Shown here: piece by piece, positions 48,061 through 59,837 of the stretch
Position numbering within the stretch: position 1 is the stretch's first letter
Layout of the letters: each line of letters opens with the position of its first letter
From: Isoetes taiwanensis
Lineage: Eukaryota > Streptophyta > Lycopodiopsida > Isoetales > Isoetaceae
Length of the DNA stretch: 64,000 bases
Direction of reading: 5' to 3'
Assembly: GCA_021234155.1 (NCBI GenBank)
Contig: JAJEKV010000023.1
Span: 11,043,641 to 11,107,640 of the forward strand
Notes under the pieces: generated by a model
The model's database searches: none
What the model saw: the letters and a program-made list of their open reading frames with translations, nothing else
What the model was told of the DNA's origin: nothing
Position numbers and translations under genes: made by a program

Positions 48061-48939
48061 CTTTGTGTTAATCATGGTCTCTCTGTGCTCTAGGTGGCTC
48101 TGGCACAGATTTTGCTCAGGCTACACTCTTACCAGGGCTTTGAGATAGACTTGCTCGTGATTGCTGACGCTATGGGACCTCAAGGGATGAGGAAGAGAGA
48201 AAGAACATTTCGCAAGTCCAGAAAGCTCAAAGTATCTTGCAAGCATTGCATGACATTCACGGAGGTTGGGGAATGAGCATATTTGACCTGGCGATTGATG
48301 AAAAGATGCGAGAGGAGGGTGGAGAAATAGGTTGGACAGGTCAGCGGGTGAGTCACGAGGGATCTCCTCATTAGGCATTTCACGTTCTTCAGGTTGCGCC
48401 CAAAGCTTATAGATGGCAAGAAGAAGCCCTGCACGTTCTTCCTCTAAGGTGGACCATCTACCATGATGATGTGACTGTAGTGACAGCAAGACCGCTTTAG
48501 TCTCTGCGTCCGTTGTAAAATACGTTGTAACTATTGAATTTAATAATAAAAATTCTTTTTCAAGTACAACTTTGGTTTCAATGTGTAATGAGATTCCTTT
48601 CTTTGAGTTGTAATCTTGTTGTTCTCGACTCGCAATCTGAGAAAAATGGGGGGAAAGATATGGTATGCTTGGACCCAATCTAACACAGAAATACTCAAAT
48701 TCTGAATGGTCATAGAGGCCGAATAACTTTCCCTCGTCCTTTTTGTGTAAAATAACAGGGTTTAAAAAAAAAAATTGGGAATGGCGTGAGACCCACTTTA
48801 ATTAAATGCGACTTTCTAGTTTCTAAAGCTGTTGCAGCGATTTTGGCCACCATAACAGCAGCTTCAAGCATTCATATTCAATCTCTAGAGCAAATCTGTC
48901 TGCAATATCTGGCCACTCCCTATTTGTGACAACCCTGAC
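48061..48939. other. Unassigned DNA with last palindrome remnant
   Basis: A short frame (48094-48276) reads ALAQILLRLHSYQGFEIDLL and a Lys/Arg-rich tail; a continuation in other frames to about 48480 suggests a decayed exon of unknown identity. A degenerate palindrome, TTCTCGACTCGCAATCTGAG, lies at 48621. From 48650 to 48939 nothing is recognised. Confidence 0.4.
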
Positions 48940-49494
48940 CAGTTTTTATCCGAAGTAGATCCATTTTTGCCTCTCACGTTATTGGTGAAAAACTCATAGT
49001 TCCACACTATGGAGCATACATGGTAGAGTGGCACCTTGCTGCAGACCTTAAAACTATTAAATGCATGTATAATATGAAGCATGGTGGAGCTAAAACTACC
49101 GAGGCATGTCCATATTGCTGCTACACTGCAAAACATAGCACAAACGAAAATAATGGAAATCCAAGCATCTACATCAAAACTGAGCATAAAAGGAAGGAAT
49201 AGAAAAGGTGTTCAAGTATCTATAAGCACATTGGATTGCGACCAAGATCTTGCACCATGTCGAAAGGAGGAGGATAGTTCTTTGGATCCTGTGCTTTCAA
49301 TTGAATTGAAAAAGATTCAGATTTGTACATTGCATGCTTTCTTAAGAATAGTTGACAAGATGGTATACTTAAGCATATTGTTTGCATGGAACAAGACTCC
49401 CACCTCTTCTAGAGATGCTAGTCTTGTGGCAATTGAAAAGGCTATGTCTGACATGGGATTCCATGGAAGAAATTACAGGATTATACAAGACTAG
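48940..49494 (+). pseudogene. Unknown protein, transposon-like, with CPYC and LHAFLRIVDK motifs
   Basis: One frame (from about 48965) reads ASHVIGEKLIVPHYGAYMVE, WHLAADLKTIKCMYNMKHGG and ACPYCCYTAKH, then after a frameshift near 49200 RKGVQVSISTL, DPVLSIELKKIQICTLHAFL and RIVDKMVYL. A D-L-K segment followed by a C-x2-C pair and a later LHAxLRIVxK block recalls uncharacterised transposon-encoded proteins, but I cannot name the family. Broken by a stop at about 49199 and others. Bases 49495-50142 hold nothing recognisable. Confidence 0.4.
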
Positions 49495-50147
49495 TAAATT
49501 GCCAACCGTTGGTGGGCTTTACATGTGATTGTAGACAAAGATTGTTAACATGCCAATTCATGGAAATTGGACTGGCCTCGAAATAGTGCCCAATTCATGA
49601 ACAACATAATCTGTAATAGTGGTTGCAAGTTGAAGCAACCCAAGAATCAAGTCTCGTGCCTTGTTGTCGAAAAGGAGAAGCATTTGCTTCATCTTACCTA
49701 CCACTAATGCATTGATGTTTGTTTGTTGTGTCCATGAGGCTCAAATATAAATGTGAGATATCAAATCGAGTCATACAGACCTTTGCATTCACCACTGATT
49801 GCCCAAATACCTCCTCCATTGATGATAAAGTAGCATATATAAGAGGAATTCATTGGATGCTTGGCTATGCGGTAATCTGTCTCAGGTACAACTTCCAAAA
49901 CGAAATTTAGGTAAAGTTCGACTTTATCAGTGGTAGAAAAGAAGTAGGGCTTCAACGCAGCAATTTGGGATGGTCGCAAAAGAAATAGGTTCAATGCCTA
50001 CAACAAAAGAAAGATAAAAAAATATAATAAGATTCAAAAAGCAAACAAACGCAAAGATGGAAAGACTTTGTCTGATTTGCACCACATAGCACTTAGATGG
50101 AAAGCCTTTGCCTGCTTTGCATGATTCTTCTCTTTGCAAGATGCAAC

Positions 50148-51765
50148 TGTGACGCTCCCCGCACAATATACGGTAACCACCGTACACTCCACGGAAAATC
50201 CCCCAACCAGTGTCGTCTACTGGATGGGCCCTCCATCTATCCCGTTCTAGGGATGGCTAGAACGGTAAGGGACACGGAGGTGCCTCATAAATCCGTCCCC
50301 TATGGACTCCTAATAACAGCGGAAGCATATAACAAAATGTCAGTACTAGCAACTAACAACAATAATAATAAGTCTACCTCGAAGGGTAGCTCAATCCATC
50401 CATCCATAGAATCGTCAGAAGGATCAATACACCATAAAACAATAAAGCTTCTACCCAGGCTCTGACTTGTGAGGAAAAGTACACTGACGGCTAGGTCTCA
50501 AGATAGATACAGACGGAAGTATAAACAATGGCGGGGCTGGCTATAAGACAATGGCTAAGGGTTGAACACTCCATCCGCCCCTCCTGTGCATACTTTGCAG
50601 ATGGGCTAAAACGAGCTATAGCGTGACTGTGGCCGCCGGATATGCAATCTCTTGGATTCACCCGAAGAGACTACTCCAGGTTTCATCTCCCTGGTTGGAT
50701 GAGGCAAGGTCGGGTTACATCTCCCCTTCCCGGAAATCAGTAATTCGATGGGCGACTAGAGGATCGTGGCGACACACGTCCGTTCACGTCTTTAACCCCC
50801 CAAAAGCAAGAACCAGACCGGCACCTGCAGCTCTTCAGGATCAGGGCGACACCATTGATCCAGGGGGTGACGAACCCATGCCCGGCCCACACGAAGTGAC
50901 CGACCATAGGCCTAGTGCGCCCCAAGTCCCCAGTAGTCGCGCTCAGCAGGGACTATTCCTCCATCTCGTCACTGATCCCGTTATATGGTGCTCAGTCATT
51001 CCATAACTCCCTTAGTCCGGTGGGCTCTATGCACAGGCCGCATATAATAGGTATTATGGGTCTATCTAGAAGCATCATACATAAGGCTGCTAGGTCTCTA
51101 CCCCCCTTCCCAATACATGAGGAGCATAACAAGAGATCAACCATATCATATCCATAACATATGAACAATAAGAATAAGATCTAACCTAATCACATGAATC
51201 TAACTAGGGAGTTAGGGTTCATTGATTCGGTTCATGAGGTGAAATAGTGATTCTAGGAAGGCTCTACTAGAATACATGACTCTACTACATCTCTATAGCT
51301 GAAACTGCTTCAAAATACCTGCTCCTGACGCATTGCCTCCTGATCCTGGGGTCTCCATCGATTCTTCAAGGTTTGAGATTATTGCTACTGAATCCAACAC
51401 GTCCACGCGGCTTGGGTTGCTAAACCGTGCTATGCTGCAGCTTCTGGATCTCGATTCTGAACTCCGGGTGTGACAATAGCCTCAAGAGTGGGAGGAGCAA
51501 AAGTGTCTTCTGGGTTAGGGTTAGGTATTTATAGGCAAGTTAGGGTTAGGGTTGACACCTTGCCCAATGGGATGCGAACACGTGGCCAGTTATCCCAATC
51601 AGGTAGTGCCACGTGGATATATCCTTTCCTAAGGTTAATCAAGTTACATTTTAATGTGACTTGAACTTACGTAATTGTCATACAAATCTAAGTCATACTG
51701 GATTTGTATGGTGACGTGGCCCAAAATATACGTATACATACCGTATATTTTAGGGGAACGTCACA
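50148..51765 (-). repeat. 3' LTR of gypsy element
   Basis: 1618 bp, TGTGACG...CGTCACA. In element sense the promoter region contains AACCCTAACCC (51511-51522) and a TATA box CCTATAAATACC (51524-51535). Confidence 0.95.
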
Positions 51766-51779
51766 TTCTCCCCCCCTTA
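51766..51779 (-). other. Polypurine tract of gypsy element
   Basis: Reads TAAGGGGGGGAGAA-like on the minus strand, directly before the 3' LTR. It is the plus-strand primer site. Confidence 0.85.
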
Positions 51780-52550
51780 GAATAATGTTGTCCGCAGCAT
51801 TAAAATAAGGTTTTTCGAACCTGCATAACTTATATACTCAATTATAATTAGATTGAATTTGTATATATATAAAAAGAAATGATAACTTCCGATATATATT
51901 TGTTTTTACAATAGTAGCTTGGAAGAATATCCTTGCAAGCTTATACGTAAGTATTTTCAAGTTTATTTATAACAAAACATTATGAATTGGACACATCAAT
52001 TCATAATTTAAGTTTAGGAGTTTAAGCTATCTACAAAAATTCTTAACTCCTAACTTCTCGTAATGCGCTCCCTCGTATTTGCTTGAATTCACTTCCCTGC
52101 AATGAGTAGCACATTACGTTAGTTTAAATTATAAATTGTGGTTTTAAGGGGACCACCCCCCTACTTACTTACTATTATCTTTTTTTCTAAAAACATACGA
52201 TCATGGCCATACGGTTTGAGCTAAGAATCATTTAAGATGATCCTATCATTGCCCATGATAGTAGTTACCTTGTGCATGATCTCCCTCCCCCGTTGATCAT
52301 GCACCCCACAGTGTTTCATGGTTTAAGCTTAGGAACATGCAGTTGTATCCTTCATTGCCCATGATCACTTTTATTTTACATGACCCCCCTATGGTCATGT
52401 ACACTTGCAGTGCGTAATGGCATAGAGAACGTCTTATGGATGATCTCATCATCGCCAACACTCTTCTTCTAGACTTATCTAAAACATGATAATCTATACT
52501 TTGTAATTATCATAACTAACTACAAAGTATTCACTAACTTAGCTACTCTA
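51780..52550 (-). other. Non-coding 3' region of gypsy element
   Basis: About 770 bp between the chromodomain and polypurine tract without a long frame. GCCCATGATMR and related short motifs recur. Confidence 0.6.
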
Positions 52551-53903
52551 TTATAGATTTAACAATGGCAAACCTATACATTCGATGTTGGCCATTTCGG
52601 AGATGACTTGGCTGTCGAATTGGTTCATAAATTCTGGGTATTGTCTTTCTAAATCTTGTTTCAGTACCCAAGTTGCGTCTTCCACTGGCACGTGCTTCCA
52701 TTTGACTAAGTACTGAAGAAATTCCGATCTTCGTGTTTTCTTGAGTGCTTTGTCAAGGATGATTTCAGGAAACAATTTCAACATGCTCCTCTGTCATTTC
52801 CAATAAAGTTGGAGTCTCCAAAATCTCTTCCGGGTTTGGGGTATGCCTCTTAAGCAGACTAACGTGGAAGACTTTATGAACCTTTAGATGAGCGGGTAAG
52901 TCTAATCTGTAGGACTGATTCCCAACTCTCTCAATAATTTTAAATGGTCCTGCCCATCTTGGTGCCAATTTTTTGCAATTTCCAATTCTGAGTTTGGCTT
53001 GCTTAACTTTGATCTTTAGCCATACGCTATCTCCAACTTGAAATTCTCTCACTGTTCTATGCTTATCTGCTAAGCTCTTTTGACGGCTTCTAGCTGCTAA
53101 CAAATATTCTCGAACTTCTTGCACTAGCTCTTGCATATCTTCTAACATTTGTTGAGAGACTTCAACTTTTGACACCGGATTATGCCACGTGTCAGGTGTG
53201 AGACATTGGTATCCATAATTAATCATAAACGGGGACATCTGTGATGATTCTTGCTTGGTACTATTGTATGCAAATTCTACCAAGTATATGTAGTCCTCCC
53301 ATTTCGTCTGTTTGTTCCACACGTAATGTCTCAACATATTTTCCAGAATTCTGTTTGTTCTTTCTGTTTGACCATCTGTTTGAGGATGATAAGCTGTACT
53401 CATACAAAGCTTTGTTCCGATGGTTCCAAAGAAGTCCTTCCAAAATGCACTTATAAATTTCGGATCTCTATCCGATATTATTCCTCTAGGCATGCCATGA
53501 AGTCTGAAAATTTCTTTAGTGAAGAGCAAGGCTGTATCTAGGGCAGTGTCTGTTGTTCTACATGGCAAGAAATGTGCCATCTTTGAAAGTTTATCGACCA
53601 CTACCATGAGTGCGTCATGCCCCCTTGCTGTTCTTGGAAGGCCCGTGATGAAATCCATACTCACTATTTCCCACTTGGCGCTAATGGCTCTAGGGCTCCA
53701 GGAATGCAAAGTTGTTCAGCCTTGGTTTGTTGACATAATTGACATTGTCGAATGTAATTGGCAATGTCCTTCATACCTGGCCAGAAGTAACTACTTCTTA
53801 TTTTGAAGTAAGTTTTCATAAAGCCTGCATGACCTGCAATCGGGCTATTGTGAGTATCATTGAGAATCAATTTTCTCACTCCTGATGCTTCTGGGACACA
53901 CAA
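52551..53903 (-). pseudogene. gypsy integrase with chromodomain
   Basis: Zinc-binding HHCC region in 53903-53664 (NDTHNSPIAGHAGFMKTY, IRQCQLCQQTKAEQ). Core domain in 53709-52765 with D, D and E residues in SMDFITGLP, IISDRDPKFIS and HPQTDGQTERTN, then GPFKIIERVGNQSYRLDLP and HVSLLKRH. After one frameshift the chromodomain (52784-52551) reads EIILDKALKK, LQYLVKWKH and ATWVLKQDLERQYPEF. Chromodomains direct integration to particular chromatin and mark the chromovirus clade. Confidence 0.93.
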
Positions 53904-53915
53904 CTTGTCCTTATG

Positions 53916-54730
53916 CTAAAGAAGCTTGTCTTCCTTCTTATAATTCTTAAAAAGTTCCCTTTCTTTGTTTGTTCTTGCATCCTTGCAAAGACTTACCCAA
54001 ACCTGTTGGAACTCCACACTAGAGGGTATTGCCTCCTCAATTTTCCTGCCGAATTCACTTGATAAAGTTGATATGGCATTGCAGTGTGTTCTTGTGACTA
54101 TTGGCCTGCGAGAGAGAGCGTCAGCAACTACATTCAATTTGCCGGGTTTATAGACTATATCAAAGTCATATTCTTCTAAAAACTCCATCCACCTTCTTTG
54201 TCTCAAATTTAGAAGTGGTTGTGTGAATATGTATTGTAAACTCTGATGATCTGTGGCTAATTGGAACTTCTTTCCTAACAAGTAATGTCTCCAAATGCGT
54301 AGTGCCCTCACTACTGCAATAGTTCTTGATCATGAGTCGGATATCGTTGTTCTGCTTCATTCATTTTCTTTGAATCATATGCAACTACCCTTCCTTCCTG
54401 CATAAGTACCCCGCCTGTGGCAATCATGCTTGCATCAGTTGCTACAAGTTTATCTTTTTCGGGGTCAGGTAAGGTTAGAACTGGAGCTGTTGTCAAGGCT
54501 TCTTTGAGCTTATCAAAAGAAACTTGTACTTCTTGCATCCAATTGTCCATCCAGTTCTTTATCTTCTGTTTCTTTGTGAGGTCTGTCAAAGGAGCTGCCC
54601 ACTTAGCGAAGTCCTTTACAAATTTTCTGTAGTATCCTGCAAGACCTAGGAAACTTCTTACTTCAGGAACGTTTCTTGGTGCTGGCCAATCTATGATGGC
54701 TTCTATCTTTGCTGGATCCGTTGCAATCCC
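53916..54730 (-). pseudogene. gypsy RNase H
   Basis: 54589-54311 and 54311-53916, one frameshift between them. Contains [73 protein letters not shown] and PGKLNVVADALSRR. Bases 54730-54590 carry the RT thumb region in another frame. Confidence 0.92.
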
Positions 54731-54732
54731 TT

Positions 54733-55722
54733 CTAATCAACTTTGGGGGTGGCAAAGTGACACTTGGAAAATTTGGCAAATAGCTTATGCCTTCTTAGTT
54801 TCTGTAAGACTTTTCTTAGATGGTGATCATGTTCTTCGATTGACTTACTATAAATGAGGATGTCGTCGAAGAACACTATTACAAAATCATTCAAGAACTC
54901 TCTGAAAATATCATTCATCAACCTCATGAACGTTGCTGGTGCATTTGATAGGCCAAAGGGCATAACTGTAAATTCATAATGACCATAGCGTGTTCTGAAA
55001 GCTGTTTTATGAACATCTTCTTCTTTTATTCTTATTTGGTGGTATCCCGACCTTAAGTCAATTTTGGAGAATATCTTTGCCCCTTGAAGTTGATCCATTA
55101 GATCATCTGCTCTTGGTAATGCGTATTTATTCTTTACCGTTTGTTTGTTGAGTTGTCGGTAATCTATATACATTCTAAGACTTCCATCTTTCTTCTTCAC
55201 GAAGAGAATAGGTGCCCCAAAGGGTGATACACTTGGTCTTATAAAACCAATTTCCACCAACTCCTTCAACTGTTTCTTGAGCTCTCCAAGTTCCGGTGTG
55301 CTCATCCTGTAGGGAGCCTTGCTAGTAGGCTTAGCATCTGGTGCTAGAGTAACTTCACATTCCACACTTCTATAGGGTGGTAGCTCTCGGATATCATCCG
55401 GAAAAACATCATAAAATTCTCTTATGATTTTAGCAATAGGCTTAGGCAATTTTTCTATGCTTTCCTCCTGTGTTATATTCTTACTATCAGGTTGAATTGC
55501 TTCTAGCCTAAGGATATATTCAATCTCCTTCTTTAAATTGTATTTATTCAACTGGCTTAAAGTTATACACTGCATTACTGAAGGAATTTCCTTACCTCTG
55601 ACCACTATTCGTTTGCCATCTGGTGCAGTGATTTCTATTTCTTTATTGTCACAGTCAATGATTGCCTTAGCTGGTTTGAGGAATTCCATTCCAACTATTA
55701 AGTCATATTTGCCAATATCCAT
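54733..55722 (-). pseudogene. gypsy reverse transcriptase
   Basis: Reads DLIVGMEFL (end of protease region), [76 protein letters not shown] and [12 protein letters not shown]. The active-site box is FFDD where most gypsy elements have YIDD or FIDD, keeping both aspartates. 330 codons open. Confidence 0.94.
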
Positions 55723-55725
55723 TAC

Positions 55726-56106
55726 CTAAGCTCCCATGGTGAACTTAATTCCGGTCAATCCGACGTCAAAGTTAACTCTTCTTCCCTTTGTATGTCGAAT
55801 TGCCCCATTTGCCATGCTGACTGGTCTGGGTTTAGATTTCAGGGTCTTTGACTTTAATAATGCTGCCAGTCTAGGAGATGCAAAATTGTGTGAACTACCT
55901 GTGTCTATTAGAATTACATACGGTTTATCATCTATTAAAGCATCAGCTGAGATAACTGTGGACTGACTTGCAACATTATCAGTCTCAATAGCTGCACAAA
56001 TCTTACACTCACCATCTATGTAATCTTGGGCTTCCTCCTGGTCATCATCTTCATCTTGTTCAGTAGGTGATTCCCATCCATCTAGCTCTGCCAAAGCTGC
56101 CTGCAT
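55726..56106 (-). pseudogene. gypsy aspartic protease
   Basis: Frame with an acidic N-terminus, ICAAIETDNVASQSTVI, DDKPYVILIDTGSSHNFAS (the D-T-G active site intact) and RRVNFDVGLTGI. A stop near 55725 separates it from RT. Confidence 0.9.
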
Positions 56107-57363
56107 GACGAAAGGACATGTATGTGTTCTGTGGCCCGGCTGGAAACATCTGAAACAGAGTTGTTTCTTGATGCATTCATCCCTCTTTTCTTTTGGAATG
56201 CTGTCTAGGAAGCTTTTGATTGACCTGCCAGATGAAGACCCTTGAGCTGACTAGTTTCTGTATGGTCCCTTCATGTCATTCTTCCCTTGAAACTGCTGGT
56301 TAGCAGGTTGATTTCCCTGCTGCCTTGGAGTGTATGGAGCTATTGACTTGTCCTTTGAATAGTTGCTTTGCTTTGGCCCAGGTGTTTGTGGAGTTTCTTC
56401 CAAACTTAAGGCTTTATCTTCAGCTTCCCCAACTGTTTTTGGGTTTATAGCCCGCAGAAGTCTCTTAATGTTGGGGTTTAGTCCCTCAATGTATCCATCT
56501 ACGGCTTGCCTTTCTGTTATTGTTGGCACATTTAATCGTAGCCTCATAAACTCTTCTGTATATTTGGCTACGGTTAAGTTTCCTTGATCCAACCTATAAA
56601 ATTGTTGAATCTGCCTGCTTGTATGTGATCGAGGTACATAGTGCTTGCGAAATGCTTTACTGAAAGTTTTGAACTTACAATTGTTTCTTTACAGTCTATT
56701 AGATTTGGCATATCCCTTCCACCATATTCTGGCTGGACCATTCAAATTTGCTGTTGCTACCTTTCCTATGTCCTTATCCTTCATCCCATAGGAGTTGCCA
56801 AATTCTTCCATCTCATCAAACCATGCTTCTTCTTCCATGCCGGATCTGTCCTTTCCAGAGAATGGCCCCAGTTTCCTTGTTTTCCAGACATTGCTCATAG
56901 CAATATCTATTTTCTTCTGGTAATCTTCCGCTCGACGTACTGTTCCTCCTCTTCGATGTCTGTTCCTATCATTGGAACTATCAGACTCAGTGTCGGAGTT
57001 ACTGTCACTAGCTGTACCTGATGTGGTGTTGTCTGCACTCGAACTTGAAGGAGTTACACTTCTCCTATATCTTTTCTTTCTCTTTTTGTCCTTTGGAACT
57101 TCCGGTGGTGGATTCTGCCCTAGGTGAACTTGTTGATCAACTCCTGGGACTTGTGGTGGTAGAGGTGGACACTCCTGGTTTTGCATCAGTGGTGTTGCCC
57201 AGTTGACTATCCGTGTCATTTGATTTCTCATGCGCACTAATCGTCGGTTTATAGCTTCGGGTGACATGTCATCCTCGACTGCTTCATCATTGTCATGGCC
57301 GAATAAGTTTCTTGGCAACCAGTTTCGTTGTCGGTTTTGAAATTCTTGTTCCTGAGGTGCCAA
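56107..57363 (-). pseudogene. gypsy gag with zinc knuckle
   Basis: Starts MAPQEQEFQNRQRNW (57363), with a Ser/Asp-rich stretch, then the capsid region LGPFSGKDRSGMEEEAWFDE, LNGPARIWWKGYAK (56700) and, after breaks, LDQGNLTVAKYTEEFMRL and EGLNPNIKRLLRAINPKTV. The zinc knuckle CFRCFQPGHRTHTC lies at about 56165-56125. Stops at about 56688 and 56250. Confidence 0.9.
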
Positions 57364-57598
57364 GCCGAATGTTCCTGCTGCAAGATTTTATCAAATACAT
57401 TGTTTATGCAATATTCCTTGGTATTATGATATTGTTATCTTGCTTCAAAATAAACCATAAAAGATTAAGAAAATTGATTTATATGATCATAAGATAATTT
57501 TTCTATTCAAAACACATGGGTACATAAAATTATAATATTATCTTTAGAAGGTAAATACTTAACATAATTTTAAGAAAGCTAAACATCAAATTGCTAAT

Positions 57599-59116
57599 CT
57601 ATTTCTTGGAGCTGGATCCTGTCTTGGATTTGAAGAAATCCTTGATATGCTTGAGTCTAAGGCCTTTGCCCGCATTTCGTAGGATATTTCGTGCCGACCC
57701 TCCTTCTAAGGCTTGCTGCATTTGTGGTGCCGGGAGTTCCGGTGCCGTAGCTGCTACAATTGTAAGTGGTCCGTCTCGCATATGACCCTGGGCAAAATCC
57801 AAACAATAGAGAGCTACCGATCTTTTAATGAGAATAATGTGATCGATATTTTCTCTTATTTTGGCATGTTGCCCGAAACCTGTGAGTGCCATGAGCAATG
57901 CCACTGCTTCTTCCCCTCTTGGGCTAAATTGTTTGTGAAATACTAACATTTGGCCTTGACACAGGGTTGGTAGATAGTATCTCAAGGCCTTGCCTTTTTG
58001 ATGCCCCATTGGTGCTTTTCCTTTACCTGTTCCTTTTCTTGCTGCTGCTGATCCCACTATGTCAAGTGCTAAGAGATCATCATGGTCTCTCATCATTGTC
58101 GTCGCGTTTTCAAGATTGATGCTGGTTCTCTCCCTGACACTTGATGATTTCTTGGGCTGACTCGCGCTAGGTTCTCTGCCTGGTTTATACAAGGTGCTTT
58201 GAATTGCTTGGAATTCTTCATTTTGCTTATAGAATTCCCTTATATATTGGTAGGCTTCAATATCGGGCATTGTTTCACCCGCATAAGAATGGTGCTCTGC
58301 TACTTCATGAGGAATCTCCTGATATGAATAGTCAATGAGGTCATGCTGCTGTCCTTCGGAGATAATACCTAGGAGTTCATCAATCCTCATGCCTTGTTCC
58401 AAGCAGTAAGGTAGATGCAATATGTCATTTGCAAGGAGGTATTCTTCTCCTTCGACAATTATTGGAGATAAGGCAGTGATACCTATTGGTGGCGGGTTTG
58501 ATTTTAGCACCCGTTCTTCGTGCATAGCGATTTGCCTTTCCCATTTTTTGGCGAATCTCGCTTCTTCTTCTTCATCTAGCTCACCAGTTTCTTCATAATC
58601 TTCCTGTAGCTTGAGTATTCCATGTGATGTACCTTGGGTCACGTACTCGGTAGTGTCGAGTTCGAGGATATCATCTTGATTTACCCTTGTGTTCAAGGGT
58701 GCAAGGTCTAGGGGCTGAACTGAAGGTTCCCCTACCTGATTGATGGCGTTAAATTGCATTAAAATTGCAAGTGCTGCTTGAGCTGAAACATGCCTATGCC
58801 TTTGTACTGTGCAACTCATATAATCTGGCATGTTGCTTGCTCTTTCCCATATTTGTTTCTTGATTTTAGATGTATTGCCCAATACTCTGGAGAGTACTTC
58901 CAATGAAACCCACTTTCCTGCTCTGGGTGGAATGTTAACTTTCCATGGCAATATCTGTTGATCATACTGGATCATTATCTCTGTATAGAATGGTGTTCTT
59001 GTTAGAGTTGCATATAGATCAAATGTATGATTGAACACCTCAAAGGCCTGTTGTACGGGTACTTCTCCCTTGTGGTCGGAGCTATTATACCATTCGATGA
59101 AGTTTGTATGCGCCAT
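57599..59116 (-). CDS. gypsy extra ORF X2, 505 codons, unknown function
   Basis: Uninterrupted frame before gag in the element's sense. It begins MAHTNFIEWYNSSDHKGEV, has a possible folded N-terminal part (residues 1-130), a long acidic middle (EETGELDEEEEARFAKKW, about 185-205), a Ser/Lys-rich linker and a C-terminal part with YYLPTLCQGQMLVFHKQFSP and RSVALYCLDFAQGHMRDG, ending in a basic KTGSSSKK. No motif of gag, protease, RT, integrase or envelope is seen, and there is no membrane segment. It is the longest intact frame of the element, although gag-pol is broken. Confidence 0.75.
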   Translation of the reverse strand: MAHTNFIEWYNSSDHKGEVPVQQAFEVFNHTFDLYATLTRTPFYTEIMIQYDQQILPWKVNIPPRAGKWVSLEVLSRVLGNTSKIKKQIWERASNMPDYMSCTVQRHRHVSAQAALAILMQFNAINQVGEPSVQPLDLAPLNTRVNQDDILELDTTEYVTQGTSHGILKLQEDYEETGELDEEEEARFAKKWERQIAMHEERVLKSNPPPIGITALSPIIVEGEEYLLANDILHLPYCLEQGMRIDELLGIISEGQQHDLIDYSYQEIPHEVAEHHSYAGETMPDIEAYQYIREFYKQNEEFQAIQSTLYKPGREPSASQPKKSSSVRERTSINLENATTMMRDHDDLLALDIVGSAAARKGTGKGKAPMGHQKGKALRYYLPTLCQGQMLVFHKQFSPRGEEAVALLMALTGFGQHAKIRENIDHIILIKRSVALYCLDFAQGHMRDGPLTIVAATAPELPAPQMQQALEGGSARNILRNAGKGLRLKHIKDFFKSKTGSSSKK

Positions 59117-59393
59117 TAGTGCAAGGTAGGTGTAAAAGACGGTTTGATAAAATAAGGCCTAAAAAAATCGCCTAAAGGGGTAGGAGCTATCTTTGAGAAG
59201 AAAAAAATAGAAAATGACCTTCCTTTTATAGAGGTTAGGGTTTCTAGTTTTTCGTGCCAATCATAAGTGTTTGGAAAAATCTAAGCTAGAATTTATCAAT
59301 CTAAGAGATATGAAATGCTAAAGTAGTTAGAACAAGGCGGAAAACATACTAATTTATTTTATTTGAGCAAATTTGGACATCTTTTTGATTAAA

Positions 59394-59670
59394 TCGGGCG
59401 ACTCCGGTTACACCACGCGAAAGGGGTTTCCGAGCCCCTCGGAAGGCTGTTTGGCGCGGTGTGACCGAATTTGGGTCAACTCTATTTCTAGGATGACGAT
59501 TTTGATAATAAAACATACTAACTTGCATTTATTTTCTAAAATTAGGCAACCTAGCATGTTTATTTTTAAAAATCTAACTTATTTGACTCCTAACCTACCC
59601 CACTCCGGTTACACCGCGCGAATGGGGTTTCCGAGCCCCTTGGAAGGCTGTTTGGCGCGGTGTGACCCGA
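59394..59670 (-). repeat. Duplicated hairpin between ORFs X1 and X2
   Basis: Two copies of a 65-70-bp block, 59405-59467 and 59606-59668, about 85-90 % identical. Each can fold: outer arms CGGTTACACC and GGTGTGACCG, with an inner CCGAG-CCC-CTCGG stem (CCGAG/TTGG in copy 2). They sit in the 720-bp non-coding gap 59117-59837. Confidence 0.85.
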
Positions 59671-59837
59671 GTGGACTTTTTGGCGCCGTTGACTTTATTC
59701 AATTCCGATAATTATTAATTTTTAATAAGTAGTACAACATCTTTATAACACCTTGGAATCAAAATTACAAAATTTTTAGACAATTATATACTATCTAAAA
59801 CTTTGCCCCTCTAATTCTTCTTGCCAAATGAATGTCT

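Noticed and set aside
51511-51555. Interstitial telomere remnant (TTAGGG-like repeats)
   Set aside because: Only a few units, present in both gypsy LTRs beside a TATA box; better read as promoter telo-boxes.
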